This document shows, in pieces, positions 47,491 to 58,029 of a stretch of DNA of 64,000 nt (positions within the stretch are counted from its first letter, which is position 1; every line of letters begins with the position of its first letter). The stretch spans positions 1 through 64,000 of the forward strand of contig CAMCLD010000008.1 of NCBI GenBank assembly GCA_945875635.1, in the 5' to 3' direction. The notes beneath the pieces were generated by a model. It was not told the DNA's origin and ran no database searches. It saw only the letters and a list, made by a program, of their open reading frames with translations. The stretch is from an uncultured Prevotella sp. (GTDB lineage Bacteria; Bacteroidota; Bacteroidia; Bacteroidales; Bacteroidaceae). A program made the translations under genes and the position numbers.

Positions 47491-49157
47491 TGAATCTGAT
47501 GGATAGTTTCAATTCTTACATAGAAAAAAGTATCAAAGCCAACTGGGACAATAATGCCCTTACAGACTATAAAGGGGCAACATTGAGATATTGTGACGTT
47601 GCCCGGAAAATAGAGAAACTTCATATCCTTTTCGAGAACAGTGGAGTAGAGAAAGGGGACAAAATAGCATTGTGTGGAAGAAACAGCTCGAACTGGGCGG
47701 TTGCTTTCCTTGCAACCATTACATACGGTGCTGTTGTGGTTCCGGTGCAGAACGAATTTACTCCCGAGCAGATACATAATATTGTAAATCATTCAGAATC
47801 CAAGTTGCTGTTTGTCGGTGACGTCGTATCTACTACAATAGATGCGGAGCAGATGCCTTCACTTGAGGGTATTGTATATATTCCCGACTATTCTCTCGTG
47901 ATGTCGCGCTCTGAATCGTTGACGTATGCGCGTGAGCATCTTAATGAGATGTTTGGAAAACGGTATCCGAAATATTTCCACAAAGAGCATGTCTCTTATT
48001 TCAAAGACAGTGCAGAGGATTTGGCACTTATAAACTATACCAGTGGTACGACAGGATTCTCAAAGGGTGTCATGTTGCCATATAGGTCACTGTCAAGCAA
48101 TCTTGTCTTTGTTAAGGATGTAATAGGTTCCAAGATACCTGTCGGCAGCAGAATGACGGCGATATTGCCAATGGCACACATGTATGGTCTGATGGTAGAA
48201 TTCCTGTTCGGAATTAACCATGGCTGCCATCTCTTCTTCCTTACAAGGCTGCCAAGTCCAACCCTGATACAGCAGGCATTTGCAGACATCAAGCCAGCTG
48301 TCATAATAGCCGTGCCGCTTATAGTAGAGAAAATCATCAGGAAGAAGATATTCCCTCTCATAGAGAGAAAGCCTGTTCATCTGCTCATGAACATGCCAAT
48401 GATAAACAAAAGAGTCAAGCAGAGAATTCTTGAAGCTGTGAGAAATGTCTTTGGCGGTAATATGTATGAGATTGTAGTGGGAGGCGCAGCTCTCAACAAG
48501 GAGGTGGAATCATTCCTCAGGGAAATTAATTTCCCAATAACTATGGGATATGGAACAACGGAGACAGCACCACTCATTACATTCAGCGACCATAATGACT
48601 TCGTGTCAGGCTCCTGTGGCACACCAGTATATAATATGGAGGTGAAGATAGCCAGTCCAGACCCAGAGAATATACCGGGAGAGATAATAACCAAGGGCAT
48701 GAATGTAATGCAGGGCTATTATAAGAATACCGAGGCAACAAAAGCCGTTATCGATGAGGATGGTTGGTTCCATACAGGTGACCTTGCCACAATGTCATCC
48801 GATGGTCATGTCTTTATCAGAGGACGTATAAAGAACATGCTGCTTGGTGCCAATGGTCAGAACGTATATCCGGAGGAAATAGAGGATAAGCTCAATTCGT
48901 TGCCTTTCGTCAACGAAAGTATAATATTACAGAAAGGAGAGAAGCTCATAGGTCTCGTTCATCCAGACATGGAGGAAATAAAGGCTTTGGGATTCACGAC
49001 AGAAGAGTTGCAGGGCATAATGGAAGAGAACAGGCAGCAACTGAATTCCATGATGCCCCCATTCTGCAAACTGTCAGGCATAAAGATTCTGTATGAAGAA
49101 TTTGCAAAGACTCCCAAGAAAAGCATCAAGAGATACCTTTATCAGGATGCTGTATAA
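47490..49157 (+). CDS. AMP-binding acyl-CoA/ACP ligase, copy 1
   Basis: INYTSGTTGFSKGVMLPY, MGYGTTETAPLITF, DGWFHTGDLATM, KNMLLGANGQNVYPEEIED. Confidence 0.9.
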   Translation: MNLMDSFNSYIEKSIKANWDNNALTDYKGATLRYCDVARKIEKLHILFENSGVEKGDKIALCGRNSSNWAVAFLATITYGAVVVPVQNEFTPEQIHNIVNHSESKLLFVGDVVSTTIDAEQMPSLEGIVYIPDYSLVMSRSESLTYAREHLNEMFGKRYPKYFHKEHVSYFKDSAEDLALINYTSGTTGFSKGVMLPYRSLSSNLVFVKDVIGSKIPVGSRMTAILPMAHMYGLMVEFLFGINHGCHLFFLTRLPSPTLIQQAFADIKPAVIIAVPLIVEKIIRKKIFPLIERKPVHLLMNMPMINKRVKQRILEAVRNVFGGNMYEIVVGGAALNKEVESFLREINFPITMGYGTTETAPLITFSDHNDFVSGSCGTPVYNMEVKIASPDPENIPGEIITKGMNVMQGYYKNTEATKAVIDEDGWFHTGDLATMSSDGHVFIRGRIKNMLLGANGQNVYPEEIEDKLNSLPFVNESIILQKGEKLIGLVHPDMEEIKALGFTTEELQGIMEENRQQLNSMMPPFCKLSGIKILYEEFAKTPKKSIKRYLYQDAV

Positions 49158-49184
49158 AAAGAAATCTATACCTTAAATAATATT

Positions 49185-50855
49185 ATGATTACCATGGAGG
49201 GAAAGAATGGTTTTAACGAACTGATAGAACGGGCTATTGTCGATAATTGGGACAATGATGCCCTGACAGACTATAAAGGAAGGACATTCCAGTATCGTGA
49301 TGTCGCCAGGAAGATAGAGAAGCTGCATATCCTTTTCGAGAACAGCGGTGTAAACAAGGGTGACAAGATAGCACTATGTGGAAGAAACAGTGCAAACTGG
49401 GCAGTTGCTTTTCTTGCTACATTGACATACGGTGCGGTTGCAGTGCCAATCCTGCATGAGTTTACTGCCGACCAGATTCACAACATAGTGAATCATTCTG
49501 AGGCAAAGCTCCTGTTTGTTGGTGACGTTGTGGCAACAGTCATAGATGGTACGAAAATGGAGGGACTTGAGGGCATCGTTTATATCCCCGACTATTCGCT
49601 GTTGCTTTCACGAACAGACAAGCTGACCTTTGCCCGTGAACATCTTAATGAGATGTTTGGACGCAAATACCCAAAATACTTCCGTCCTCAGCATGTTGAA
49701 TACTATCATGAGGCAACATCCGAGGATGTGGCATTGATTAATTATACCAGTGGCACTACTGGATTCTCAAAGGGAGTAATGATACCTTACAGGGCTATGC
49801 TTAACAACTTTGCTTTTGCTAAGCACGTTCTTGGAGACAAAGTCTCGCCATGTGACAAAATCATAAGTATATTGCCTATGGCCCACATGTACGGAATGGC
49901 ATTTGAATTTATTTTTGAGTTCCTTACAGGATGCCATGTCTTCTACCTTACAAGGGTTCCATCTCCGGCTATCATTGCTCAGGCTTTTGCCGATGTGAAA
50001 CCAAGGATTGTCATTGCGGTACCTCTTGTCATTGAGAAGATTTTAAGGAAGAAGGTCTTCCCTGTAGTACAGACAAGCAAGATGCAGTTACTGCTGAAGA
50101 TGCCTGTCATAAGCAAGAAAGTGCTTGAGAGAATCAGGGAGAATGTCTATCAGGCGTTTGGAGGTAAGGCTTACGAGATAATCATAGGTGGAGCTGCGCT
50201 TAATCAGGAGGTGGAGACTTTCCTCAAGCGTATCGGATTCCCATATACAGTAGGTTATGGAGCAACAGAGTGCGCTCCTATTATATGCTACAGAGACTGG
50301 AAAACATTCGTACAAGGTTCGTGTGGTCAGGCTGCTTATGGGCAAGAAGTGAGAATAGACAGTACAGACCCGACAAATGTGCCTGGTGAGATTCTGACAA
50401 AGGGGCCTAACGTGATGCTTGGGTATTTCAAGGACAAAGAATCAACGGACAAAGTTATAGACAAGGAAGGATGGTATCATACCGGTGACCTTGGACTTAT
50501 GGACGATGATGGCAACGTGTTCATAAAAGGGCGTTCAAAGAACATGCTTCTTGGAAGCAATGGGCAGAATATCTATCCAGAGGAGATAGAGGACAAGATA
50601 AACTCACTCGCAATGGTTAACGAGAGTCTCGTCATTCAAAGAGGCGACAAGCTGGTTGCCCTTGTACACCCGGATTATGATGTCGTTCAGTCTATGGGGT
50701 TTGGAGAGGAAGATTTGAAGAGTATTATGGAGCAAAACAGAAGTATCTTGAACTCCACTCTTCCTGCCTACAGCAAACTAACGGAGTTGATAATACAAGA
50801 AGAGGAGTTTGAGAAAACGCCCAAGAAGAGCATAAAGAGATATCTCTACAAGTAA
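49185..50855 (+). CDS. AMP-binding acyl-CoA/ACP ligase, copy 2
   Basis: Same motifs and high similarity along the full length to copy 1. Confidence 0.9.
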   Translation: MITMEGKNGFNELIERAIVDNWDNDALTDYKGRTFQYRDVARKIEKLHILFENSGVNKGDKIALCGRNSANWAVAFLATLTYGAVAVPILHEFTADQIHNIVNHSEAKLLFVGDVVATVIDGTKMEGLEGIVYIPDYSLLLSRTDKLTFAREHLNEMFGRKYPKYFRPQHVEYYHEATSEDVALINYTSGTTGFSKGVMIPYRAMLNNFAFAKHVLGDKVSPCDKIISILPMAHMYGMAFEFIFEFLTGCHVFYLTRVPSPAIIAQAFADVKPRIVIAVPLVIEKILRKKVFPVVQTSKMQLLLKMPVISKKVLERIRENVYQAFGGKAYEIIIGGAALNQEVETFLKRIGFPYTVGYGATECAPIICYRDWKTFVQGSCGQAAYGQEVRIDSTDPTNVPGEILTKGPNVMLGYFKDKESTDKVIDKEGWYHTGDLGLMDDDGNVFIKGRSKNMLLGSNGQNIYPEEIEDKINSLAMVNESLVIQRGDKLVALVHPDYDVVQSMGFGEEDLKSIMEQNRSILNSTLPAYSKLTELIIQEEEFEKTPKKSIKRYLYK

Positions 50856-50893
50856 AATCAAAATATCTTATATCCTCTTGCCAACGATATTCT

Positions 50894-50940
50894 CCGCCAT
50901 TCTCTCTGTTGGATATTGACAGAGTGAATGGCGGTTTTAT
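50894..50940. terminator. Terminator between convergent acyl-CoA ligase copy 2 and the Crp-like gene
   Basis: CCGCCATTC TCTCTGT...ACAGAGT GAATGGCGG TTTTAT. Confidence 0.85.
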
Positions 50941-50978
50941 ATGTAGTGTCCGTATAGTAAGACAGAAAAGAGGCTTGC

Positions 50979-51581
50979 TTACTTGTCATCCATAAGAGAG
51001 GCTGCCCTTACCCTGCTAAGGGTCTCCGGTGTCATCTGCAGGTAGCTTGCAATATGCACCAATGGAGCTCTTAGCACAACCTGCGGGCATCTCTTGCACA
51101 TTTTCTTGTATCTTGACTGAGCAGACTCAAATCTGACGAGGTCTGCATGTACCTGTGAAAGTATAAGGCTCTCTTCCAAAATCTTCCTGTAAAGGATTTG
51201 TATGTTTACATTATGCAGTGCAACCTGTTCAAGCCTGTGTTTAGGCATGGCATAGACAAGTGTTGGCTCCAATGCCTCTACTTGGAGTTTTGTCGGTTCC
51301 TCGCGGAACAGGCTCTCTATGCACATGAATATTGTGTGCTCCTCACCGAGATGTTCGGTAATGAACTTGCCGTTTTTTTCATAGAATTGCCTTGTCAGTC
51401 CCCTCTCAATATAATAAATATGCTCGCAAATCTCTCCTTCTCGCAATATCATCTCTCCTTTTGAGAATCTCATGGGAACTAATATACTCTCAAGAATGTC
51501 AAGTTCATCGTGGGTCATGGTGCTGTATTTTCGCGCCAGTTCTCTTGCTACGTCCCTTGTGCTAATTGCCGGTTCTTTCAT
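50979..51581 (-). CDS. Crp/Fnr-family transcriptional regulator
   Basis: cNMP-binding-like FSKGEMILREGEICEHIYYIERGLTRQFY; C-terminal HIASYLQMTPETLSRVR helix-turn-helix. Confidence 0.87.
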   Translation of the reverse strand: MKEPAISTRDVARELARKYSTMTHDELDILESILVPMRFSKGEMILREGEICEHIYYIERGLTRQFYEKNGKFITEHLGEEHTIFMCIESLFREEPTKLQVEALEPTLVYAMPKHRLEQVALHNVNIQILYRKILEESLILSQVHADLVRFESAQSRYKKMCKRCPQVVLRAPLVHIASYLQMTPETLSRVRAASLMDDK

Positions 51582-51668
51582 CTTTTTTTCCTTCCTTTCT
51601 TGTCTTAATGTTTGTGGTCTTTATGTTAATTATAGTGTTGGTGTAGTTTGTTTCTCTATTAGGTTCTG

Positions 51669-53450
51669 TCAGTCTAACTTCAGGACAGCGAGGAATGCCT
51701 TTTGTGGCACTTCCACATTTCCTATCTGTTTCATACGTTTCTTTCCCTTCTTCTGTTTCTCAAGGAGTTTGCGCTTGCGGCTGACGTCACCGCCATAGCA
51801 TTTCGCGGTTACATCCTTGCGGACACATTTGATTGTTTCTCTTGCTACGATTTTTGCTCCTATGGCAGCCTGAATAGCTATGTCAAACTGCTGTCGGGGA
51901 ATTAAGTCCTTGAGCTTCTCGCACATCCTCCTGCCAAGAGTAACGGCATTATCCTGATGTGTAAGAGCAGACAGGGCATCAACAGGTTCTCCGTTCAGCA
52001 GTATGTCAAGCTTGGCTAATTTTGACGGACGGAAGCAGTCGATGTGATAATCGAACGATGCATATCCTTTCGATATACTTTTCAGCTTGTCGTAAAAGTC
52101 AATGACAATCTCGCCCAGAGGAATCATGAAAACCAGTTCCACGCGATTCCCTGAAACATATTCCTGCTTTACAAGCTCGCCTCTTTTGTCAAGACACAAT
52201 TTCATGATTGGTCCTATATAATCGGCTGCTGTAATGATGGATGCCTTGATGTATGGTTCTTCGATATGCTCAATCATGGTGGCATCAGGCAGTCCGGATG
52301 GATTGTGAACCTCCTTCTTGCCCCCCTGCTTGTCATAAACGAAATACGAAACGTTAGGAACAGTCGTTATGACATCCATGTTGAATTCTCTGTCAAGGCG
52401 TTCCTGTATAATCTCCATGTGCAACAATCCAAGGAAGCCACATCTGAAGCCAAAGCCGAGAGCAACGGAGCTTTCAGGCATGAAGGTCAGGGATGCATCG
52501 TTTAGCTGTAGCTTTTCAAGTGATGCCCTTAAATTCTCGTATTCGCTGGGGTCTATGGGATATACTCCGGCAAAGACCATAGGCTTTACCTCCTGGAATC
52601 CCTCGATGGCTTTGTCGCAAGGACACATGGTGTGCGTTATGGTGTCACCAACCTTTACTTCCTTGGCATCTTTTATTCCGCTTATAATATAGCCCACCTC
52701 CCCGGTTGACAGCTCATTCTTGGGAATCATGTCCATCTTTAGCACACCTACCTCGTCAGCAACATATTCCATGCCCGTATTGAAGAATTTAACCTTGTCA
52801 CCTTTGTGGATGGTTCCATTCTCAATCTTGAAATATGCTATTATGCCACGGAAAGAGTTGAACACACTGTCGAATATGAGAGCCTGAAGCGGTTTGTCCT
52901 TCTTGCCCTCAGGATGTGGAATTCTTTCCACAACTGCTGATAGGATATCTTCTACACCTTCTCCAGTCTTTCCCGATGCCCTTATTATGTCATCCTTGTC
53001 ACATCCTATGAGTTCCACTATTTCGTCTTCCACCTCCTCAGGCATGGCATTAGGCATGTCTATTTTGTTTATGACAGGAATAATCTCAAGGTCATGGTCT
53101 ATTGCCATGTAAAGATTTGAGATTGTCTGCGCCTGTACCCCCTGAGTAGCGTCAACGACCAACAATGCACCCTCACATGCGGCAATGCTCCTTGATACTT
53201 CGTACGAGAAATCTACATGTCCTGGTGTGTCTATGAGATTGAGAATATATGTCTCGCCTTCGTGTTTGTATTCCATCTGGATGGCATGGCTCTTTATGGT
53301 TATACCCCTTTCTCGTTCCAGATCCATGTTGTCAAGCATCTGACCTTCGGTTATCTGAATAGTGTTGGTATATTCAAGAAGCCTGTCGGCAAGGGTTGAC
53401 TTGCCGTGGTCTATATGTGCTATTATGCAGAAGTTTCTTATATGGTCCAT
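51669..53450 (-). CDS. lepA: Elongation factor 4
   Basis: [39 protein letters not shown]-terminal [32 protein letters not shown]-type motif. Confidence 0.97.
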   Translation of the reverse strand: MDHIRNFCIIAHIDHGKSTLADRLLEYTNTIQITEGQMLDNMDLERERGITIKSHAIQMEYKHEGETYILNLIDTPGHVDFSYEVSRSIAACEGALLVVDATQGVQAQTISNLYMAIDHDLEIIPVINKIDMPNAMPEEVEDEIVELIGCDKDDIIRASGKTGEGVEDILSAVVERIPHPEGKKDKPLQALIFDSVFNSFRGIIAYFKIENGTIHKGDKVKFFNTGMEYVADEVGVLKMDMIPKNELSTGEVGYIISGIKDAKEVKVGDTITHTMCPCDKAIEGFQEVKPMVFAGVYPIDPSEYENLRASLEKLQLNDASLTFMPESSVALGFGFRCGFLGLLHMEIIQERLDREFNMDVITTVPNVSYFVYDKQGGKKEVHNPSGLPDATMIEHIEEPYIKASIITAADYIGPIMKLCLDKRGELVKQEYVSGNRVELVFMIPLGEIVIDFYDKLKSISKGYASFDYHIDCFRPSKLAKLDILLNGEPVDALSALTHQDNAVTLGRRMCEKLKDLIPRQQFDIAIQAAIGAKIVARETIKCVRKDVTAKCYGGDVSRKRKLLEKQKKGKKRMKQIGNVEVPQKAFLAVLKLD

Positions 53451-53660
53451 TCTCTATTCACGTCATTTAAAATGCAAATATACGCATTTTTCATCATTTT
53501 ACGGCATTGTTTACTCACAATTTAGAAAAACTTATTATTTTTGCAGTTGAAAATTGAGCTTACATGATGATGGCGGGATTTTTTCCTGCTGTTTTTGGTT
53601 GTTTGAACTTAGCTTCTTGTGGCTATTGGCATGCAAGATGCGTATAATGATATATACCGT

Positions 53661-54062
53661 ATGAGATATTTTTTAGTGTTGGTCATAATGTTTTTGGCGA
53701 CATTGTCCTTTTCTTCATGTCATGAAAGTTTGGAGCAGAGGGCAGCAAGGGAGGCTGATGAATTCACGAGAAAGAACTGTCCCACTCCGGTAAAGGATGA
53801 CACTCGCACCGACAGTCTGGTATTCAATGAGGACAGCAGGACACTCGTCTATTACTATACATTGAGTGGCAAGGCAGACAATCCTGCGGTTATAGAAGCC
53901 AATAAGGCAAAGTTGAAGGAGATACTCAGGACGACCGTGGCTAATGCCACCCAACTTAGGATTTATAAGGAAGCAGGATTCTCGTTCCGATATGTATATC
54001 ATTCAGCTGCACATCCTGATTCAGTCCTTCTTGACCTTACGTTTAAATCAGCCGACCTATAA
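53661..54062 (+). CDS. Small lipoprotein
   Basis: MRYFLVLVIMFLATLSFSSCHESLEQRAAREADEFTRKNCPTPV; start chosen downstream of 53619. Confidence 0.65.
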   Translation: MRYFLVLVIMFLATLSFSSCHESLEQRAAREADEFTRKNCPTPVKDDTRTDSLVFNEDSRTLVYYYTLSGKADNPAVIEANKAKLKEILRTTVANATQLRIYKEAGFSFRYVYHSAAHPDSVLLDLTFKSADL

Positions 54063-54116
54063 CCAGAACTGCATACCATCTCACGACTGCAAACTAATAT
54101 TATATATACGATATCA

Positions 54117-54626
54117 ATGAAAGAAGTACAGATAAAAGACTCTACGCTGCGCATGGCGGCATCCAATGGAATGGACTCCTTCGTGTCCGTCTTTGTTGAC
54201 GCTATCAACGAAACCATCAATGGCGAGCTTACGGCAGAGACCATGGCAGAGCTTAATTCCGACCAGATAACATTGTTGGCATGGGACATCCTGCATGAGG
54301 AAGTCATGGAAGGAGGCTTTCTCCAGCTAATCTATAATGGATATGGAGCCTTTATCTTCCGCAATCCTTTTGCCAAAGCTGTAAAAGAGTGGGGGATGAC
54401 GGAACTTTCACGACTGATAAGGAAGGCACATCAGTATTATAGTAAATATCATGAGGAGATAGAGCAGGAACTGACAGATGATGAGTTCATGGCTCTGTAT
54501 GAGCAAATGCCAGAATTTGACGAGTATGACGACACTTTTGTAGAGCACGAGGAGGCGTGGACTGAGGATGTGGCAAGGTACATAGACGACCATATTGACA
54601 GGTTCGCCCAAGTAGTGAATGACTAA
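54117..54626 (+). CDS. DMP19/DUF4375-like acidic protein
   Basis: [37 protein letters not shown] plus an acidic C-terminal half. Confidence 0.65.
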   Translation: MKEVQIKDSTLRMAASNGMDSFVSVFVDAINETINGELTAETMAELNSDQITLLAWDILHEEVMEGGFLQLIYNGYGAFIFRNPFAKAVKEWGMTELSRLIRKAHQYYSKYHEEIEQELTDDEFMALYEQMPEFDEYDDTFVEHEEAWTEDVARYIDDHIDRFAQVVND

Positions 54627-54646
54627 TTAACAGGAAAACAACAAGC

Positions 54647-55126
54647 ATGAACAAGGCAGAACAGGAGCTTAGGAAGAAGAGTCCTATACAGATAAAGAAC
54701 AAAAAAGCCTCTTTCGAGTATTTCTTTGTAGATACATATACCGCAGGACTTGTACTTACAGGAACGGAAATTAAGTCTATCCGTATGGGCAAGGCATCTC
54801 TTGTGGACACTTTTTGCTTTATCAACAATGGTGAGATATGGGTAAAAGGTATGAATATCTCACGCTATTTCTATGGTTCATATTCCAACCATGAACCTAA
54901 AAGAGACAGAAAACTGTTGCTGAACAAGAGGGAAATCCGGAAATTGCAGGAAGCGACGAAGGCTGTTGGCTATACCATAGTGCCCATTTTGGTCTTCATC
55001 GACGACAAAGGAAGGGCAAAGATGGATATAGTATTGGCAAAAGGAAAAAGGGAATATGACAAGCGACAGACACTGAAGGAAAAAGAGGACAGAAGGGAAA
55101 TGGACAGGATGTTCAAGAGATACTGA
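54647..55126 (+). CDS. smpB: SsrA-binding protein
   Basis: [67 protein letters not shown]. Confidence 0.96.
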   Translation: MNKAEQELRKKSPIQIKNKKASFEYFFVDTYTAGLVLTGTEIKSIRMGKASLVDTFCFINNGEIWVKGMNISRYFYGSYSNHEPKRDRKLLLNKREIRKLQEATKAVGYTIVPILVFIDDKGRAKMDIVLAKGKREYDKRQTLKEKEDRREMDRMFKRY

Positions 55127-55138
55127 TGTCAATTCAAG

Positions 55139-55190
55139 TTTTTAGCAAAACCCAATGAGACTCCTGACAGCATGTCGGAGACATGCGAAA
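55139..55190 (+). repeat. Oriented intergenic repeat, hairpin variant, upstream of metH
   Basis: CTCCTGACAGCATGTCGGAGACATGCGAAACCTATG. Confidence 0.65.
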
Positions 55191-55236
55191 CCTATGTGAT
55201 GTTAATATTGGAAGATTGAAATACGATAACGAACAG

Positions 55237-57987
55237 ATGAATATAAAACTGGAACACGAAATCAGGAACAGAATATTGCTTCTGGATGGAGCTATGGGAA
55301 CGATGGTTCAGACGTATGGCCTGGACGAGAATGATTTTCGTGGAGATTTGTTTGCCGGACACAATGTCCAGCTTAAAGGCAACAACGACGTCCTATGCTT
55401 GACGAGACCTGATGTGATTCTTGATATCCATAGAAAATACCTTGAGGCTGGAGCTGACATTATTGAGACGAACACCTTCTCGGCACAGAGAATATCGCAG
55501 GCAGACTATAGAATAGAAGACTATAGCAGGGACATTGCGCTCGCAGGAGCACGTCTTGCCAGACAAGCTGCCGATGAATACTCCACCCAAGGGAGACAGC
55601 GGTTTGTTGCCGGAAGTGTCGGGCCGACAAACAAGACATGCTCCATGTCACCTGACGTGTCCAATCCCGCAGCGAGGGATATAACTTATAATGAGCTTTA
55701 CGAAGCTTATTGTGAACAGATAGGGGCACTCATAGAAGGGGGCGTGGATGCGATACTTATAGAGACGGTCTTCGATACTCTCAATGCTAAGGCAGCTATT
55801 GATGCCTCCCTTGCCGAGATGGATAAAGTGGGAAAGAAACTGCCTGTAATGATTAGCATGACAGTGAGCGACATGGCTGGACGAACCCTTAGCGGACAGA
55901 CTATAGAAGCCTTCGTAGCCACAATCTCGGCTTATCCTGTGTTTTCTGTGGGCCTAAACTGCTCTTTCGGACCAGACAAGATGAAACCCTTCCTGCGTGA
56001 GATGGCAAGATGTTCGCATCTATATGTCAGTGCCTATCCAAATGCGGGACTTCCTAACAGCATGGGGCAGTATGATGTAGGTCCGGAAGAACTGGCTTCC
56101 CAAATGCTTGATATTGTCAAGGAGGGACTTGTAAATATTGTTGGAGGATGTTGTGGAACGACCGACCGTCACATCAGAAAGTTGGCAGAGATTGTCAAGG
56201 ATGCAAGTCCGCATGTTCCTTCCCCGAAATCGGGAAACATGAGGCTTGCCGGGCTTGAGCAACTGGAGATAACGCCAGAAATCAGATTCGTCAATGTTGG
56301 TGAGAGATGCAATGTGGCAGGTAGCAGGAAATTCCTCAGACTTATTAAAGAAAAGAACTATGAAGAGGCAGTATCCATTGCACGCAAACAAGTGGATGAC
56401 GGAGCTCTTGTCATAGATATCAACATGGATGATGGACTCTTGGATGCAAGCAGTGAAATGGTGCATTTCCTTAATATGATAGCATCGGAGCCAGACATAG
56501 CAAGGGTGCCGGTAATGATTGACTCTTCCGACTGGAACGTTATTCTCTCGGCATTGCGTTGCGTTCAGGGAAAATGTATTGTGAACTCCATTTCACTAAA
56601 AGCAGGAGAGGAGTCTTTCCTAAATCATGCACGTGAGATAAGGCGTTTCGGAGCTGCTGTCGTGGTGATGTGTTTTGACGAAAAAGGGCAGGCTACATCA
56701 TTTGAAAGACGTATAGAGATAGCAGAAAGAGCATATAAGATCCTTGTTGACAAAGTGGGTTTCAATCCTGATGACATAATTTTTGATCCAAACATACTTG
56801 CTATAGCCACAGGCATCAGGGAACATGACAATTATGCCGTGGATTTTATCAAGGCTACAAAGTGGATAAGAGATAATCTTCAAGGTTCACATGTCAGCGG
56901 AGGAGTCAGCAATCTCTCTTTCTCTTTCCGTGGAAACAATTATATACGTGAGGCTATGCATGCCGTTTTCCTTTATCATGCAATGGAGGCGGGCATGGAT
57001 TTCGGAATCGTCAACCCCTCTGCGAAAATCACTTATGCCGACATTCCCAAGAATCAGTTGAAAGTCATTGAGGATGTAATCTTCAACAAGAGTATAGATG
57101 CAGCTGATAATCTTATAAGTCTTGCTGACAATATACTCAATGGCAGTGAGGTGAAAGGAGAAATCCAGGGCATGCAAGGACAGACAGAAACCTGGAGGGA
57201 AATGCCGCTCGACAAGCGTATTTCCTATGAATTGAGGAAAGGAATACCAGACTATCTTGACGTGGACATGCATGAGGCTCTGAGTGTTTATCCGCATGCC
57301 GTAGATATCATTTCAGGACCGTTGATGAGTGGAATGAACGAGGTTGGTGAACTATTTGGAGCAGGCAAGATGTTCCTGCCTCAAGTTGTCAAGACTGCCA
57401 GAGTCATGAAAAAGGCAGTGGAGATTCTTAAGCCATTCGTTGAGAAAGAACACTCAGGCAGTGGGAGCAAGAAAGGTAAGATATTGATTGCTACTGTGAA
57501 GGGCGATGTCCATGACATAGGCAAGAACATAGTTGGGGTTATCATGGCATGCAACAATTATGAGGTGATAGACCTTGGCGTGATGGTGGCTGCTGAAGAC
57601 ATAGTAAGAACGGCAATAGAAGAAAAAGTGGACATCGTTGGTTTGAGTGGACTGATAACGCCAAGTCTCGCTGAAATGGTCAATGTAGTAGCTGAGATGG
57701 GGAAAGCCAACTTGAATATACCTGTCATGATTGGAGGTGCCACAACAAGTATGCAGCATGTCGCATTGAAGATAGCACCAGCTTACGATGGTCCTGTAGT
57801 ATGGATGAAGGATGCAAGTCAGAATCCTATTGCAGCAGCCCGTTTGTTGTCTTCAACAGAAAAGGATGTTTATATTTCGGAAATCAATACCGAGTATGAA
57901 AGATTGAGAAATGAATATAACAGTTCGGAGCCTGACGTTGATGATATCAGCCATGCACGCAAGAACAAGCTTAATCTGTTCGGATGA
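55237..57987 (+). CDS. metH: Cobalamin-dependent methionine synthase lacking the C-terminal activation domain
   Basis: LLDGAMGTMVQTYGL, GGCCGTTDRHI, pterin-binding region, KGDVHDIGKNIVGVIMACNNYEVIDLGVMV (DxHxxG); stops shortly after the B12 domain. Confidence 0.92.
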   Translation: MNIKLEHEIRNRILLLDGAMGTMVQTYGLDENDFRGDLFAGHNVQLKGNNDVLCLTRPDVILDIHRKYLEAGADIIETNTFSAQRISQADYRIEDYSRDIALAGARLARQAADEYSTQGRQRFVAGSVGPTNKTCSMSPDVSNPAARDITYNELYEAYCEQIGALIEGGVDAILIETVFDTLNAKAAIDASLAEMDKVGKKLPVMISMTVSDMAGRTLSGQTIEAFVATISAYPVFSVGLNCSFGPDKMKPFLREMARCSHLYVSAYPNAGLPNSMGQYDVGPEELASQMLDIVKEGLVNIVGGCCGTTDRHIRKLAEIVKDASPHVPSPKSGNMRLAGLEQLEITPEIRFVNVGERCNVAGSRKFLRLIKEKNYEEAVSIARKQVDDGALVIDINMDDGLLDASSEMVHFLNMIASEPDIARVPVMIDSSDWNVILSALRCVQGKCIVNSISLKAGEESFLNHAREIRRFGAAVVVMCFDEKGQATSFERRIEIAERAYKILVDKVGFNPDDIIFDPNILAIATGIREHDNYAVDFIKATKWIRDNLQGSHVSGGVSNLSFSFRGNNYIREAMHAVFLYHAMEAGMDFGIVNPSAKITYADIPKNQLKVIEDVIFNKSIDAADNLISLADNILNGSEVKGEIQGMQGQTETWREMPLDKRISYELRKGIPDYLDVDMHEALSVYPHAVDIISGPLMSGMNEVGELFGAGKMFLPQVVKTARVMKKAVEILKPFVEKEHSGSGSKKGKILIATVKGDVHDIGKNIVGVIMACNNYEVIDLGVMVAAEDIVRTAIEEKVDIVGLSGLITPSLAEMVNVVAEMGKANLNIPVMIGGATTSMQHVALKIAPAYDGPVVWMKDASQNPIAAARLLSSTEKDVYISEINTEYERLRNEYNSSEPDVDDISHARKNKLNLFG

Positions 57988-58029
57988 AAGAAGAAGAGTG
58001 TCAACCTGTTCTTTTCGTAGATTCAAGGT

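Noticed and set aside
50979-51581. Crp/Fnr regulator as the demonstrated binder of the 47.4-kb inverted repeats
   Set aside because: The arms do not match the classical TGTGA-N6-TCACA site, and proximity alone is insufficient; left as a testable idea only.
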